Source: Clostridium sp. AWRP
Lineage (GTDB): Bacteria; Bacillota; Clostridia; Clostridiales; Clostridiaceae
Length of the DNA stretch: 64,000 nucleotides
Reading direction: 5' to 3'
NCBI RefSeq assembly: GCF_004006395.2
Contig: NZ_CP029758.2
Span: 3,968,001-4,032,000 of the forward strand
Part shown: positions 1 through 9,482 of the stretch, piece by piece
Layout: each line of letters begins with the position of its first letter
How positions within the stretch are numbered: position 1 is the stretch's first letter
Program-made: the position numbers and the translations under genes
Notes under the pieces: model-generated
The model's input: only the letters and a program-made list of their open reading frames with translations
The model's database searches: none
What the model was told of the DNA's origin: nothing

Positions 1-1299
1 GAAGAATATTTAAAATCCTATAAAGGTACTATCATAATAATATCTCATGATAGATACTTTTTAGATGCTATAACCCAGTCAACTATGGAACTCATAAACG
101 GTCATATAAATTTTTATAACGGAAATTATACTACTTCTTTGGAGTTAAAGCAAAAAAATTATGAAGTCCAGTTAAAAGCTTATAATATACAGCAAATAGA
201 AATAAAAAAGCAAGAAGAAATCATTGAAAAATATAGATCTTTTAACAGGGAAAAAAGCATAAAGGCAGCAGAAAGCAGACAAAAGAAGTTAGACAAAATT
301 GACAGACTAGCTGCTCCTGACAAAGATGAAAAAATTAAAGGCATAACATTTAAAACTCAGATAAACAGTGGAAATGACGTACTCCACGTAGAGAATTTAA
401 GTAAAAGTTTTGATAAAAAGCTATTGTTTAAAAACTTAAATTTTGATATAAAAAAAGGAGAAAAAACAGCTTTAATTGGTGAAAATGGTAGAGGCAAAAC
501 TACATTTTTTAAAATAATTTTAGGCAAATTAAAACAGGATGATGGTCTTTGCAAATTAGGCAAAAATGTACTGGTAGGCTACTACGACCAAGAACAATCT
601 GACTTAAATATTGAAAAAACAATTATAGACGAAGTATGGGACAGTTTTCCAAAACTTACCACTACAGAAATAAGAAATGCTCTAGCCAGCTTTTTATTTA
701 CAGGAGATGATGTGTTTAAAAAAATATCTTCTTTAAGTGGTGGAGAAAAATGCAGGATAAATCTATTAAAACTCATATTGTCTAAATCTAATTTTTTACT
801 TTTAGATGAACCTACAAACCATCTTGATATAACGTCCCGTGAAGCCTTAGAAGAAGCTTTATTAAACTACAATGGTACCGTGCTTGTAATTTCCCATGAT
901 AGATACTTTTTAAACAAATCCGTCAATAAAATATATGAATTAAATGAGAATGGTGCAAAAGAATACTTAGGTAATTACACCTATTATGTGGAAAAGAAAA
1001 AGAATCCCTTAAGATTTGAAATGGAAGAAGAGCAAAGTTCAAAGACTAAAACTCAAATACAACATGAGAAAAAAAAGAAAAGAGAACTTGAAAAGTCTAA
1101 ACGTGAAAAGAAATCTAAAGTTAGAAACATTGAAGAAGAAATTTCAAATTTGGAAGATCACGTACTTGAACTTCAGAAGAAACTGTGCCTAGAGGAAGTT
1201 TATTCTAATCCTGAAAAAAGCAGTGCTGTAAATAAGGAACTTTCAGATACACAAAATGAAATAGACACTTTATATGCTGACTGGGAGAAAATGTTATAG
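1..1299 (+). CDS. ABC-F family ATPase, C-terminal part (5' end outside window)
   Basis: The frame is open from the first base, so this is the C-terminal 432 residues of a longer protein; the first Met at base 85 is internal. The visible part starts in the first ABC domain at the switch-histidine motif (SHDRYFLD), passes through the charged inter-domain linker, and holds a full second ABC domain with Walker A GENGRGKTT, signature LSGGEK, Walker B LLLDEPTNHLD and a second SHDRYFL. A lysine- and glutamate-rich coiled coil ends the protein. There are no membrane segments, as expected for soluble ABC-F proteins that act on the ribosome. The C-terminal coiled coil resembles YdiF/YfmR-type members more than known antibiotic-resistance ABC-F proteins, but subfamily assignment is uncertain. 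Confidence 0.93.
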   Translation, partial: EEYLKSYKGTIIIISHDRYFLDAITQSTMELINGHINFYNGNYTTSLELKQKNYEVQLKAYNIQQIEIKKQEEIIEKYRSFNREKSIKAAESRQKKLDKIDRLAAPDKDEKIKGITFKTQINSGNDVLHVENLSKSFDKKLLFKNLNFDIKKGEKTALIGENGRGKTTFFKIILGKLKQDDGLCKLGKNVLVGYYDQEQSDLNIEKTIIDEVWDSFPKLTTTEIRNALASFLFTGDDVFKKISSLSGGEKCRINLLKLILSKSNFLLLDEPTNHLDITSREALEEALLNYNGTVLVISHDRYFLNKSVNKIYELNENGAKEYLGNYTYYVEKKKNPLRFEMEEEQSSKTKTQIQHEKKKKRELEKSKREKKSKVRNIEEEISNLEDHVLELQKKLCLEEVYSNPEKSSAVNKELSDTQNEIDTLYADWEKML

Positions 1300-1318
1300 A
1301 TTTATAGAATTTCAAAAT

Positions 1319-1543
1319 AAAAATAAACTTATGCTCCGAATATTTTTACAACCACAAGCACGATTAAATATTTTGATAAGTCTAAGCAGAAAATTCACAA
1401 AAACCTAAGGACTTTTGAAAACTCGTACCTCAGACAATTCAAAAGTCCTAAGCTTTTTCATAAATTTTCAACTAAGACTTATATACAAAATATTTAAATG
1501 TACTTGTTTATTGTAAAATATTTCTACGCATAAGTTTATTTTT
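1319..1543. repeat. Large imperfect palindrome, family D copy 1
   Basis: About 225 bp that folds back on itself almost end to end. The outer arms AAATAAACTTATGC (1321) and GCATAAGTTTATTT pair, AATATTTTTA pairs with TAAAATATT, and the apical stem CTAAGGACTTTTGAA (about 1404-1418) pairs with TTCAAAAGTCC. The loop (1419-1438) is identical, as reverse complement, to the loop of a second large palindrome at 22098-22281, although much of the stem sequence differs. It fills most of the 338-bp gap between the ABC-F gene and the convergent ABC permease gene and may also act as a terminator for both. The function is unknown. Confidence 0.8.
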
Positions 1544-1637
1544 AAATTAGAAACAGCTATAAATTGTTGATATCTACACATTAAATGTAGTTTTTAACTT
1601 GAATTTAAAGTACATTCAAAGAATTACAAACATATAT

Positions 1638-2432
1638 TTAAATCAATTTCTCAGGGATAAATTTAGAGGAAATCTTTTTTATCAATAGATAATCAAGTAC
1701 TAAGAGAACACCACCTGCTATAAGCATTACAATATTATTTAGTAAAAGTATACCTGTCATTTGAGCTACTAATAGAAGAATCACTGGAATAACAAGAAGG
1801 CCGCTTACCTGCTGTGCTTCCTGGAAGGTTTCTGACTTTGCCGATACCATAACAGTAAATGTTAGTGATAATAAATTGATTGCAGGTGAAATCCAAAGTA
1901 TGATTATGAGCCATTTTATGTCTGGAAAAATAAGTCCTCTAAAATAGATAAAACCACCTATGTTACATATAATGCCAAAGGCTATAAATGAAATGAAAGT
2001 CACGATGTAAGATGGCACAAAAACGCCTAAAATCTTAGCTCTAAGCAGTTGTTCCATTGATATTGGTGTATAAAGTAGAGACTCCAAAGTTTTATGCTCT
2101 TTTTCTCCAACAAAACTACTGGCTCCAATAACTCCTGAACACATTATTGGAATTATGAGAAAATATGATGGAAACATAAAGTCTATACTTACTTTTATTA
2201 AAAGCTTAGCTGGAGTATATGCTGCATATTCAGGAGGCAATTTTCTTAGGAGAGGAGTCATTTTTGTAAGCATACTTGAATCATTTCCAATAAAGTTCGC
2301 ACCAATAAGTATTCCTAATGGTATGATTACAATCAAAATAATCGGTACAATAGTCATAGGCATAATAACACGTTTTGAACTTGTTATTTCATTTATATCT
2401 TTATAGATCAATGCTTTTTCACTTATATTCAT
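1638..2432 (-). CDS. ABC-2 type transporter permease
   Basis: 264 residues with about six hydrophobic segments: one near residues 23-45, a gap holding a soluble loop, then closely spaced helices from about 85 to the C-terminus. The stretch EKEHKTLESLLYTPISMEQLLRAK, near residues 110-133, is the conserved cytoplasmic loop of ABC-2 (NatB/YhaP-like) permeases. It lies 18 bp downstream of an ABC ATPase gene, so the two likely form one exporter. The cargo cannot be told from sequence. The start ATG is preceded by GGGGGT. Confidence 0.88.
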   Translation of the reverse strand: MNISEKALIYKDINEITSSKRVIMPMTIVPIILIVIIPLGILIGANFIGNDSSMLTKMTPLLRKLPPEYAAYTPAKLLIKVSIDFMFPSYFLIIPIMCSGVIGASSFVGEKEHKTLESLLYTPISMEQLLRAKILGVFVPSYIVTFISFIAFGIICNIGGFIYFRGLIFPDIKWLIIILWISPAINLLSLTFTVMVSAKSETFQEAQQVSGLLVIPVILLLVAQMTGILLLNNIVMLIAGGVLLVLDYLLIKKISSKFIPEKLI

Positions 2433-2450
2433 ACTCTAACACCCCCAGAC

Positions 2451-3377
2451 TTATAAAGTTACATCATTAGATGTGCCTTTTATATATTTAAAGTAAAGTT
2501 GTTCTAGTGACCATTTCTTCTGCATCGCCTCGTAAATTTCTCCACCACTTGTCAGTATTCCTTGTATCAAAGTATTTACCTCCTTGTCTCCTAAAATAGA
2601 TTTGCTATATATATCATTACCTTCATGGATAAATCCAAGTTTTTCCGAAATATTTTTTCCTCTAATTTTTAATTGAAGAGCTGCATTTTTCCTTAAAGCA
2701 AGTTCCTCAAATGTACCTAACCCGAGGATACTACCATTATTTATAAAACCATATAGTGTGCAGATATCTTCAGCATATTTTAATTGATGGGTACAAAGAA
2801 ATATTGTAACCTCGTTTTCCTCTGCAAGTTCTTTTATAAGCCTTGTAACATTTAGTGCATTTTCTGGATCTAAACCAGAAGTAGGTTCATCAAGAAATAA
2901 AATCTTAGGATTATGAACTAATGCTACAGCCAGAAAAAGCCTCTTTCTCATTCCCGTACTGAAAGATTTTATCTTCCTGTTTTTTACATCTAATAACTCC
3001 AGCCTCTTCAGTATAAAATTAGTACGTTCATTAAGCAATTTTTCACTCATTCCATGCATTTTGCCAAAAAATATAAGATTCTGCTCAGCAGTAAGGTTTT
3101 CGTAGCAGGAAGAACTTTCAGTCATAACTCCACATAATCTATGAATCTCAATATTATTTTTTCCCACAGGTATCCCTAAAATTTCAGCATATCCTGACGT
3201 TGCCGAAAGAATTCCATTAAGAATTCTAACTGTAGTGGTTTTTCCTGAACCGTTAGGGCCAAGAAATCCAAATATCTCGCCTTTTGGTATACTTAGGCTT
3301 ATATTGTTCAAAGCATTAATCTGACCATCATAAGACTTTTTAAGATTTTTTATATTTATTGCATTCACTTTTTTCAC
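2451..3377 (-). CDS. ABC transporter ATP-binding protein (ABC-2 exporter)
   Basis: 308 residues. Walker A GPNGSGKTT, signature LSTGMRKRL-like (FSTGMRKRL), Walker B ILFLDEPTSGLDP and the H-loop CTHQ are all present in order, followed by a C-terminal extension typical of drug/Na+ exporter ATPases. It pairs with the permease gene immediately downstream. The start is a GTG. A second GTG at 3368 (codon 4) has AGGTG six bases upstream and may be the true start. The substrate is unknown. Confidence 0.9.
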   Translation of the reverse strand: MKKVNAINIKNLKKSYDGQINALNNISLSIPKGEIFGFLGPNGSGKTTTVRILNGILSATSGYAEILGIPVGKNNIEIHRLCGVMTESSSCYENLTAEQNLIFFGKMHGMSEKLLNERTNFILKRLELLDVKNRKIKSFSTGMRKRLFLAVALVHNPKILFLDEPTSGLDPENALNVTRLIKELAEENEVTIFLCTHQLKYAEDICTLYGFINNGSILGLGTFEELALRKNAALQLKIRGKNISEKLGFIHEGNDIYSKSILGDKEVNTLIQGILTSGGEIYEAMQKKWSLEQLYFKYIKGTSNDVTL

Positions 3378-3462
3378 CTAACCTTTCTTTTAGTTTTTTC
3401 TTGATTATTTTCTCATCTATACGAGTATTTGTTCCATTACAATTATTATCCTTAAATCATTT

Positions 3463-3645
3463 ATCCGATGACTACCTGCTCTAATACTTCCACGCACTCT
3501 GTGAAAGCGACTGTCACCAAATCAAAGAATTTGGGACATCTGCTTTTCTCCAAGTGGGAGTAAAGAGCAGCTACGTCCCTGGATAACGATTTCTAAGCAT
3601 CAGGTGGAGTCAAAACTCCATCTGATGCCAAGAACTCTGTTTATC
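3463..3645. repeat. Palindromic repeat, family C copy 1 (full length)
   Basis: About 180 bp holding several marks found again, inverted, at 52741-52867: TCCGATGACTACCTG, CCAAGTGGGAGTAAAGAGC, CTACGTCnCTGGAT and TTTCTAAGCATCAG. The last section folds as a hairpin (GATGGAGT-type arms around TCAAAA) and ends CCAAGAACTCTGTTTAT. That end segment also occurs alone at 29518-29548 and 53869-53926. It occupies the middle of the 540-bp gap between the ABC ATPase gene and pyrC. I see no ORF in it. The rest of the gap, 3646-3780, shows nothing I recognise. Confidence 0.8.
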
Positions 3646-3780
3646 TACATTATTAAAATATTCATTTCTTTCTATCGCCTCTAAATACTATTTTAGATGT
3701 TGACCTATTTCCCGTAAATGGAGTTATAGTTGATCTTAGTTGAAAAAATCAACTTGCAGGAAACATGATTTCATAATTAA

Positions 3781-3809
3781 AGCCCTGCTTCTTTTAATTA
3801 AGCAAGGCT
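3781..3809 (-). terminator. Possible terminator downstream of pyrC
   Basis: Arms AGCCCTGCTT and AAGCAAGGCT pair with one G-T, around a 9-nt AT loop. On the minus strand the stem is followed by TTTAATT, a weak U tract. It lies about 110 bp beyond the pyrC stop codon. Confidence 0.4.
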
Positions 3810-3919
3810 CATATACATAATATTTAATTTGTACTTTTTACAACTTGACATTTATTGCTTCTATTTTGAGGCATTTCACTTTTTATGTTACCTTTATACC
3901 TTATTTCTCACATATCACA

Positions 3920-5191
3920 CTATCTTTCGTCTTCATACACAATAGTTCCCTTATATATCGTTCTCTTTACTTTTCCATACAACTTTTCACCTATAAAAGG
4001 AGAATTACAGGACTTAGAATAGAAATCACTTACCACATATTCTTCCTCAGGATTAAATATTACAATATCTGCCCTATGTCCTTCTTTTATATATCCCCTA
4101 TCCAATCTATATAATTTGGCAGGATTTAGAGTAAATTTTTCTACAACATCCATATAACTTAAATATCCTGGCTTAACCAATTTTGAAATTGCAAGAGAAA
4201 GTGCAGTTTCAAGACCTATCATTCCACTTGGTGCTTTAGAAATTTTACCTTCTTTTTCTTTTTTTAAATGAGGTGCATGATCTGTAGCTATTATTTCAAT
4301 TGTGTTATCTTTCAACGCCTCAATTATAGCCTTTCTATCACTTTCCATTCTCAAAGGTGGATTTACTTTTGCATTTGCTCCCTTTTTCAAGACTTCTTCT
4401 TCTGTTATGCTAAAATGCTGGGGTGTTGCCTCTGCCGTTATATTTGCACCCATTCTTTTTGCCCATCTAACAAGTTCAACAGATAAACCAGAACTTATAT
4501 GCTGAATGTCAATTTTTGCTTTAGTTGATATTGCAAGTGCTGCATCTCTTGCAACAAGCACATTTTCTGCTTCTTTTGAAGAACCTTTTATATCTAATGC
4601 ATCTGCTATCTTCCCTGAATTTATTCCATTTTCACTTATTAGTTCCGGATCTTCTTCGTGAAAGCTAAGAACTACATCAAGCTCCCTTGCCATCTTCATA
4701 GCCTCAACTGCTGTTTTTGAACTTATAATTGGTTTACCATCATCAGAAAATCCTACTGCTCCTGCTTCCTTTAACTTTTTCATGTCTACAATTTCTTTTC
4801 CATCCATTCCTTTTGTTATAGAAGCTACCTGAAGTACTTCAATTCTTGCCATTTTAGCCTTGTTTAATATATAGTTTAAAGTCTCAATATTGTCTACCAC
4901 CGGTTTAGTATTCGCCATACATATAACCGTTGTATATCCTCCCCTTGCAGCTGCATTTGCTCCAGTAAATATATCTTCTTTATAAGTAAAACCAGGATCT
5001 CTAAAATGACTGTGTATATCTATAAAACCTGGAGCAACTATACAAGAAGACGCATCTATGACCTTATCTACATTTTTTTCATCTATGTTTTTAGCAATTT
5101 TCACCACATTTTCATTATCTATTAAAATATCCATGTTTTCATTTAACTTGCTCAATGGATCAATGACATATCCGTTTTTTATAAGTATCAT
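3920..5191 (-). CDS. pyrC: Dihydroorotase
   Basis: Catalyses the reversible cyclisation of N-carbamoyl-aspartate to dihydroorotate in pyrimidine synthesis. The metal-binding motif DIHSHFRDPG is present near residues 57-66, with later conserved segments EDPELI, HISS and ATDHAPH for the binuclear zinc site of class I amidohydrolase-type dihydroorotases. I start it at ATG 5191 because AGGAGG lies seven bases upstream; an upstream in-frame ATG at 5215 has no such site. The protein is 423 residues, normal for the family. No other pyr gene is adjacent and no PyrR-type leader is obvious; a MITE-like repeat lies just upstream. Confidence 0.95.
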   Translation of the reverse strand: MILIKNGYVIDPLSKLNENMDILIDNENVVKIAKNIDEKNVDKVIDASSCIVAPGFIDIHSHFRDPGFTYKEDIFTGANAAARGGYTTVICMANTKPVVDNIETLNYILNKAKMARIEVLQVASITKGMDGKEIVDMKKLKEAGAVGFSDDGKPIISSKTAVEAMKMARELDVVLSFHEEDPELISENGINSGKIADALDIKGSSKEAENVLVARDAALAISTKAKIDIQHISSGLSVELVRWAKRMGANITAEATPQHFSITEEEVLKKGANAKVNPPLRMESDRKAIIEALKDNTIEIIATDHAPHLKKEKEGKISKAPSGMIGLETALSLAISKLVKPGYLSYMDVVEKFTLNPAKLYRLDRGYIKEGHRADIVIFNPEEEYVVSDFYSKSCNSPFIGEKLYGKVKRTIYKGTIVYEDER

Positions 5192-5225
5192 TCCAAATCC
5201 TCCTACTATATTCATAAGCTATTTT

Positions 5226-5385
5226 GAATTAATAGTTAATAATGAAGAATTAATAGTTAATGTGGATTTTTTTCCGTTACACTACAAAAAATCTTTGATT
5301 AAGCTTTGCTTCGCATTATTTCTATTTTCTGATGTTAGGAAGAAAATTATCCTTATTTGATATTTGAACTTTGTACTTTGTTATT
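5226..5385. repeat. MITE-like palindromic element, partial or hybrid copy
   Basis: The left end has tandem AATTAATAGTTAAT units followed by a segment (about 5245-5306) that matches, as reverse complement, 26275-26337 over about 60 bp without visible mismatch. The right end (GGAAGAAAATTATCCTTA) instead resembles the elements at 23.4 and 58.1 kb, so this copy appears decayed or recombined. It fills the gap between pyrC and the dehydrogenase gene. Confidence 0.75.
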
Positions 5386-5393
5386 TAAAAACT

Positions 5394-6335
5394 TTATTTT
5401 CCCTTAGAATCTCTCTCTAAAAAGTCTAAAAGTACTTCTGTACGTTCTTTTTGTTTCTTTTCTAAAGCTTCTGGTGTCCAATTATAAAACCCTTGTCCAC
5501 TCTTACTTCCCAAATTTCCAGCTTCAACTTTATCCTGCATTAACTTAGAAGGTTTTGTATAATTGCATAAATCTTTAAATAAATATGTAGATATATTATG
5601 AAATATGTCTAAGCCTCCTAAATCTGCACTGCATAATGGGCCTGTAACAGGTAATCTTCTACCATGTCCATATTCCATGGCTTTATCTACCTCTTCTGGT
5701 TTTGCCCAACCTTGTTCTACTATATATAAGGCTTCTCTAAGAAGTGCAAGTTGAAGTCTATTTCCTATAAAGCCTAAACATTCCTTTTCCATACGAACAG
5801 CCTTTTTACCTATAAATTCAACCCAATCCATGATTATTTTCACTGCATCCTCGGATGTTTTTTCTCCTGGTACTACTTCTACCAGCGGAATTAGCTGTGG
5901 TGGATTCCAAAAATGTGCAATTGCTACTCTTTCAGGACGTTTTGTATTTTTAGCTATAGCTGTTGGACTAAGTCCTGAAGTATTGCTAGCCAAAACTACA
6001 TTTGATGGACAAATTTCATCTAACTGCCTAAAGATATCCTGTTTTAACTCCAAATTTTCAGCTACACATTCTATTACAAAATCAGCATCTTTAACAGCTT
6101 CTTGAATTGTTTTAACACCTTTTATTTTACTTAAAATTTCTCCACATTCGCTATCTGATAATTTTCCTGCAACCTTTAAACTATTTAAGCTAGATTTTAT
6201 ATTATTAAATCCTCTTTCCAAACTTGCATCAGACCTACCATACATAGCTACATTCAATCCTGCTTTTGCAGAAAGTAATGCTATACCATGTCCCATAGTT
6301 CCAGTTCCTAAAACCGCTATATCTTTGATGTTCAT
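5394..6335 (-). CDS. 3-hydroxyacyl-CoA dehydrogenase family protein
   Basis: 313 residues. The N-terminal Rossmann domain has the NAD-binding motif VLGTGTMGHGIA. The segment ASNTSGLSPTAIA and the catalytic His in AHFWNPPQLIPLVEVV follow, then the C-terminal helical domain (GFIGNRLQLALLREAL, GPLCSADLGGLD). These fit the 3-hydroxybutyryl-CoA dehydrogenase (Hbd) fold. It stands apart from crotonase or thiolase genes, and the Pro-rich HFWNPP variant is more typical of paralogues of unknown substrate (L-gulonate/hydroxyacyl type) than of canonical Hbd with HFFNP. The exact substrate is therefore open. Confidence 0.85.
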   Translation of the reverse strand: MNIKDIAVLGTGTMGHGIALLSAKAGLNVAMYGRSDASLERGFNNIKSSLNSLKVAGKLSDSECGEILSKIKGVKTIQEAVKDADFVIECVAENLELKQDIFRQLDEICPSNVVLASNTSGLSPTAIAKNTKRPERVAIAHFWNPPQLIPLVEVVPGEKTSEDAVKIIMDWVEFIGKKAVRMEKECLGFIGNRLQLALLREALYIVEQGWAKPEEVDKAMEYGHGRRLPVTGPLCSADLGGLDIFHNISTYLFKDLCNYTKPSKLMQDKVEAGNLGSKSGQGFYNWTPEALEKKQKERTEVLLDFLERDSKGK

Positions 6336-6375
6336 TATTCTTTACCTCTTCCTTGTACAAAAGTTGAAAACCAAT

Positions 6376-6663
6376 TTATCTGTATTTTCCAATTTTCTCC
6401 TCCATAGTCACACCTGTTGGCTTATAATCTATTTTTACTACAGATGCAACTCTCTCTGCCCCTCCTTCTACACATATACTTTGAGCCTTTTCTACTATTT
6501 TCAGAAGTTCACTTAATTCACCTTCCATAGTAGTTTCCATAGGTCCTACTTCATACTTTACACCGGTAGAAGCTATATACTCTATAACCTTATCAACAAC
6601 ACCATACAAATCCTTATCCTTTACTACGGGTAACACTTGAAGACTTACATTTACTACTGCCAT
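6376..6663 (-). CDS. MTH1187 / YkoF-like thiamine-binding family protein
   Basis: A 95-residue protein with the family pattern: N-terminal VNVSLQVLPV strand, YEVGPMETTMEGE around residues 38-50, and the VKIDYKP strand near the end. The family folds as a ferredoxin-like tetramer, and some members bind thiamine or its pyrimidine. The gene follows ribosome site AAAGGAG and lies between a two-component system and the dehydrogenase, the latter 40 bp downstream. No TPP riboswitch is visible. Its role in this organism is unknown. Confidence 0.85.
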   Translation of the reverse strand: MAVVNVSLQVLPVVKDKDLYGVVDKVIEYIASTGVKYEVGPMETTMEGELSELLKIVEKAQSICVEGGAERVASVVKIDYKPTGVTMEEKIGKYR

Positions 6664-6714
6664 AATACATTTCTCCTTTTCACAATTTAATTTTTTGCTT
6701 AGAAACTCTATAGT

Positions 6715-7485
6715 TCATATCTTAAGCAATTCTCTCAATTTTTTTACGTTACTTCTGCTTATAGGAATTTCTGATTTTTCTTCATCATCCATAACTAGCT
6801 TGTAAGTTCCATTAAACCAAGAATATAATTCTTTTATATTGTCCATGTTTACCAGGTAACTCCTATGACATCTAAAAAAATTAGTTTTCTCTTCTATCTG
6901 ATAAAGAGTTGTTCCCACTAGATATCTGTCATTTTTAGTTTTAACATAGGTTTTATCATCTTCTATATAGCAATAATAGATATCCTTTACATTTACTAAT
7001 ATTATCTTTCCCTGCCTATCACAAGGAATTCTTTTTACCAAATTGCTCTCTTTGTCTATTTTACTTACTATTTCATTTAGTATATTAGGTATTTTTTCAT
7101 TTTCTGAATTTCTTTCATGCCATTTGCTAATTAATCTTCTTATAGTAACAGCTATTCTCTTTTCATCAAAAGGTTTAAGTACATAATCAAGGGCATATAT
7201 TTCGAAAGCCTGAACCGCATATTGTTCATAAGCAGTAACAAATATTATATCTATTGATTTATCAAATTTTTTAATGACTTTTGCCAGTTCAATACCATTT
7301 TTTAAAGGCATATTTATATCTAAAAATACAGCATTTGGTTTTTTATTTTTTATAAGATCTAGTCCACTTTTACCATCGTATGCAATTCCTTCTATACATA
7401 AATCCTCATATTTTGATATTATATAATTCAATTCCTCCGCAGCAGGAATCTCATCTTCTACAATAACACATTTCAGTTTATCCAT
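6715..7485 (-). CDS. LytTR-type response regulator
   Basis: 256 residues. The receiver domain (residues 1-125) has EDE near the N-terminus, the phospho-acceptor Asp in VFLDINMP and the conserved Lys in LKPFD. The C-terminal LytTR DNA-binding domain shows KDIYYCYIEDDKTYV and the FFRCHRSYLVN signature. The start overlaps the sensor kinase gene by 8 bp, so they are translationally coupled. The likely targets are the two CstA-type genes transcribed away from this pair, each preceded by tandem candidate LytTR sites. The pair resembles BtsSR/LytSR systems that sense pyruvate or cell-envelope state; the signal here is inferred only. Confidence 0.93.
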   Translation of the reverse strand: MDKLKCVIVEDEIPAAEELNYIISKYEDLCIEGIAYDGKSGLDLIKNKKPNAVFLDINMPLKNGIELAKVIKKFDKSIDIIFVTAYEQYAVQAFEIYALDYVLKPFDEKRIAVTIRRLISKWHERNSENEKIPNILNEIVSKIDKESNLVKRIPCDRQGKIILVNVKDIYYCYIEDDKTYVKTKNDRYLVGTTLYQIEEKTNFFRCHRSYLVNMDNIKELYSWFNGTYKLVMDDEEKSEIPISRSNVKKLRELLKI

Positions 7486-9166
7486 TTACCGATGAAACCT
7501 CCTTCATTGATATGAGGAAACTAATTTTAGTTCCATTATTTAAAGAAGTCTCTATACTTAGTCCATGGTCTTCCCCATATAATAGTTTTAATCTTTCATT
7601 TACATTCTTCAATCCTATTCCAGGCCATTTAGTTAAAATTTCATTTAATCTTTCATTACTCATACCTACCCCGGTATCTTCTACTGAAAATAGTATGTCT
7701 TTATCCTTAAAAGATGCCTTAAGATATACACTGCCACCTTCAGGTTTAGGTAGTATTCCATGTTTTATAGCATTTTCTACAATAGGCTGTAGTATGAATG
7801 CAGGAACCTTGGCTGTCATCATTTTATCTGGTATATCAATAATTAGCTTCAGCCTATTTCCAAATCTAGCTTCTTCAATAGAAATGTATGATTTAGTAAA
7901 TTCTAATTCATCTTTTAAATAGGCAAAATCATCTTCTCTCTTTAAAGTTTGTCTAAAATAATTTGATAAATCTATGATAAGTTCCCTAGCTTTAGAGGGG
8001 TTTGTCCTACAAAACGACGATATGGTATTTAAAGCATTAAACAAAAAATGAGGTTCTATCTGGGATCTTAGCGCTTTAAATTCTGCTATGGATGCTTCTT
8101 CTGCTAATTTATTTAGTTTATATAATTCTATCTGGTTAGAAAGTAAATCGCTTAATTCCTGTACAAATTGTATAAAATAATTGTTAATATCCTTTTTTGA
8201 CTTCAATCCAAGTCCCAGTACTCCTTGAAAACCAGAGTTTGGTATATTAAATGGTGCACATACAAAAAACATCTGTCCTTCATTTATGATTTTATACACA
8301 GGAATTTTATCACACTTATATATACTTTCTCTTAAGCTTATCTTATTTATGTTTTTAACAGAACAAGTCAAAATATCACTTTTATCTCCTATAAGTATTC
8401 CATCAATATTTGCTACTTCATATATTATTTTTGATACATTTTTAGCTGTTTCCTCACCAAGTCCTTTTCTCATATATTTTACAGTTCTCTTTGCAATATT
8501 TAAAGCCTTTTGTGCCTCTATAGCTCCAACTTTATTATATTCTTCCTTAACACTTTTTATTATACTTATAAAAATAACAGTACCTAATGAATTTATAAGT
8601 ATCATCGGGACAGCTATAATTTTTACTAATATAAGTGCATTTATAAGGGGTCTTGCAAATATTAAAATTATTATCATTTGAAAGCATTCTGCAACTATGG
8701 CAGCAAAAAATGCGTGTTTTACGTTAAGGCTTTCGTCCTTGGAATATTTTCTTGCAATACCTCCTATAAACCCTTCTACTATAGTTGCAATAGTACAGGC
8801 AACAGCCGTAAATCCACCTAAAGTATATCTATGGACTCCTGAAATCAATCCTACTATAACTCCAATTAAAGGTCCTCCAATATATCCGGACACTATGGCC
8901 GCAATAGGTCTTGTATTAGCTATAGCATCATGCATTCCCAGATACCCTAGAACCATATTTTCCGAATTAATGTTATTAGCCGGTTCTACATTTACACCCG
9001 TATAATTACTTAAAATACCTAAAATACTAAAAAATATTACAAGTAGAATTTTATCTACAGTTCCTAGCTCATCTTTAATTAGTTGTTTTAAAATACTAGA
9101 ATGATTGTACATATATGCAGATAAAGCAATTAAGGCCATGTTCTGAAGTAATTTAAGATAAATCAA
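7478..9166 (-). CDS. LytS-like sensor histidine kinase (5TM-5TMR_LYT)
   Basis: 562 residues. Several hydrophobic helices over about residues 1-195 match the 5TMR_LYT sensor region, with GYIGGPLIGVIVGLISGVHRYTLGG the clearest part. A GAF-like segment (about 215-345) leads into the dimerisation/phospho-acceptor region RSQIEPHFLFNALNTI and a HATPase domain (VENAIKHG, EDTGVGM, GIGLKNV). The start is TTG with GGGAG nine bases upstream; an in-frame ATG at codon 10 is an alternative. It is co-transcribed with the LytTR regulator and divergent from cstA. Confidence 0.93.
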   Translation of the reverse strand: MIYLKLLQNMALIALSAYMYNHSSILKQLIKDELGTVDKILLVIFFSILGILSNYTGVNVEPANNINSENMVLGYLGMHDAIANTRPIAAIVSGYIGGPLIGVIVGLISGVHRYTLGGFTAVACTIATIVEGFIGGIARKYSKDESLNVKHAFFAAIVAECFQMIIILIFARPLINALILVKIIAVPMILINSLGTVIFISIIKSVKEEYNKVGAIEAQKALNIAKRTVKYMRKGLGEETAKNVSKIIYEVANIDGILIGDKSDILTCSVKNINKISLRESIYKCDKIPVYKIINEGQMFFVCAPFNIPNSGFQGVLGLGLKSKKDINNYFIQFVQELSDLLSNQIELYKLNKLAEEASIAEFKALRSQIEPHFLFNALNTISSFCRTNPSKARELIIDLSNYFRQTLKREDDFAYLKDELEFTKSYISIEEARFGNRLKLIIDIPDKMMTAKVPAFILQPIVENAIKHGILPKPEGGSVYLKASFKDKDILFSVEDTGVGMSNERLNEILTKWPGIGLKNVNERLKLLYGEDHGLSIETSLNNGTKISFLISMKEVSSVNG

Positions 9167-9312
9167 AGTATATCACTCCCCGTATAATTATCTATGAGAA
9201 CTAACAGGGACCAACTATCTTAACTTTTGTACCTAAAAAATATAATAGCACCCCTTATATTATAATAACAAAATTCAATTGCTTTGTTAATTTTATTATA
9301 TAAATACCTCTT

Positions 9313-9362
9313 ACCGATTAACGTCTATTTTCGACTATTTATCACCCTCTTTTACCATTTTA
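9313..9362 (+). promoter_or_regulatory. Three tandem candidate LytTR half-sites upstream of the first cstA gene
   Basis: ACCGATTA (9313), GACTATTT (about 9333) and ACCATTTT (9354) lie about 21 bp, two helical turns, apart. Thirty-nine bases after the last comes a block (about 9387-9412) conserved before the second cstA gene. It contains GACTATTAT and TGTAATAA and should hold the promoter, whose -35 is poor, as expected for an activated promoter. The rest of the 316-bp gap (9167-9312) is AT-rich, with nothing else I recognise. Confidence 0.5.
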
Positions 9363-9482
9363 GAGTATATTAGTATGAAAGCAAATAAATTCGGACTATT
9401 ATCAATATGTAATAACGTTACCATTGTTATTTATTAATCAAGAACTTTTAATTTATTAAAAATTTTACAAGGAGGTACTTAT

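Noticed and set aside
3463..3645. Possible CRISPR repeat or riboswitch
   Set aside because: There are no regularly spaced repeats, and the same sequence recurs at unrelated places in both orientations, so it is an interspersed repeat.
3845..4114. Plus-strand ORF across the 3' end of pyrC
   Set aside because: It overlaps a conserved gene on the other strand and has no recognisable features.
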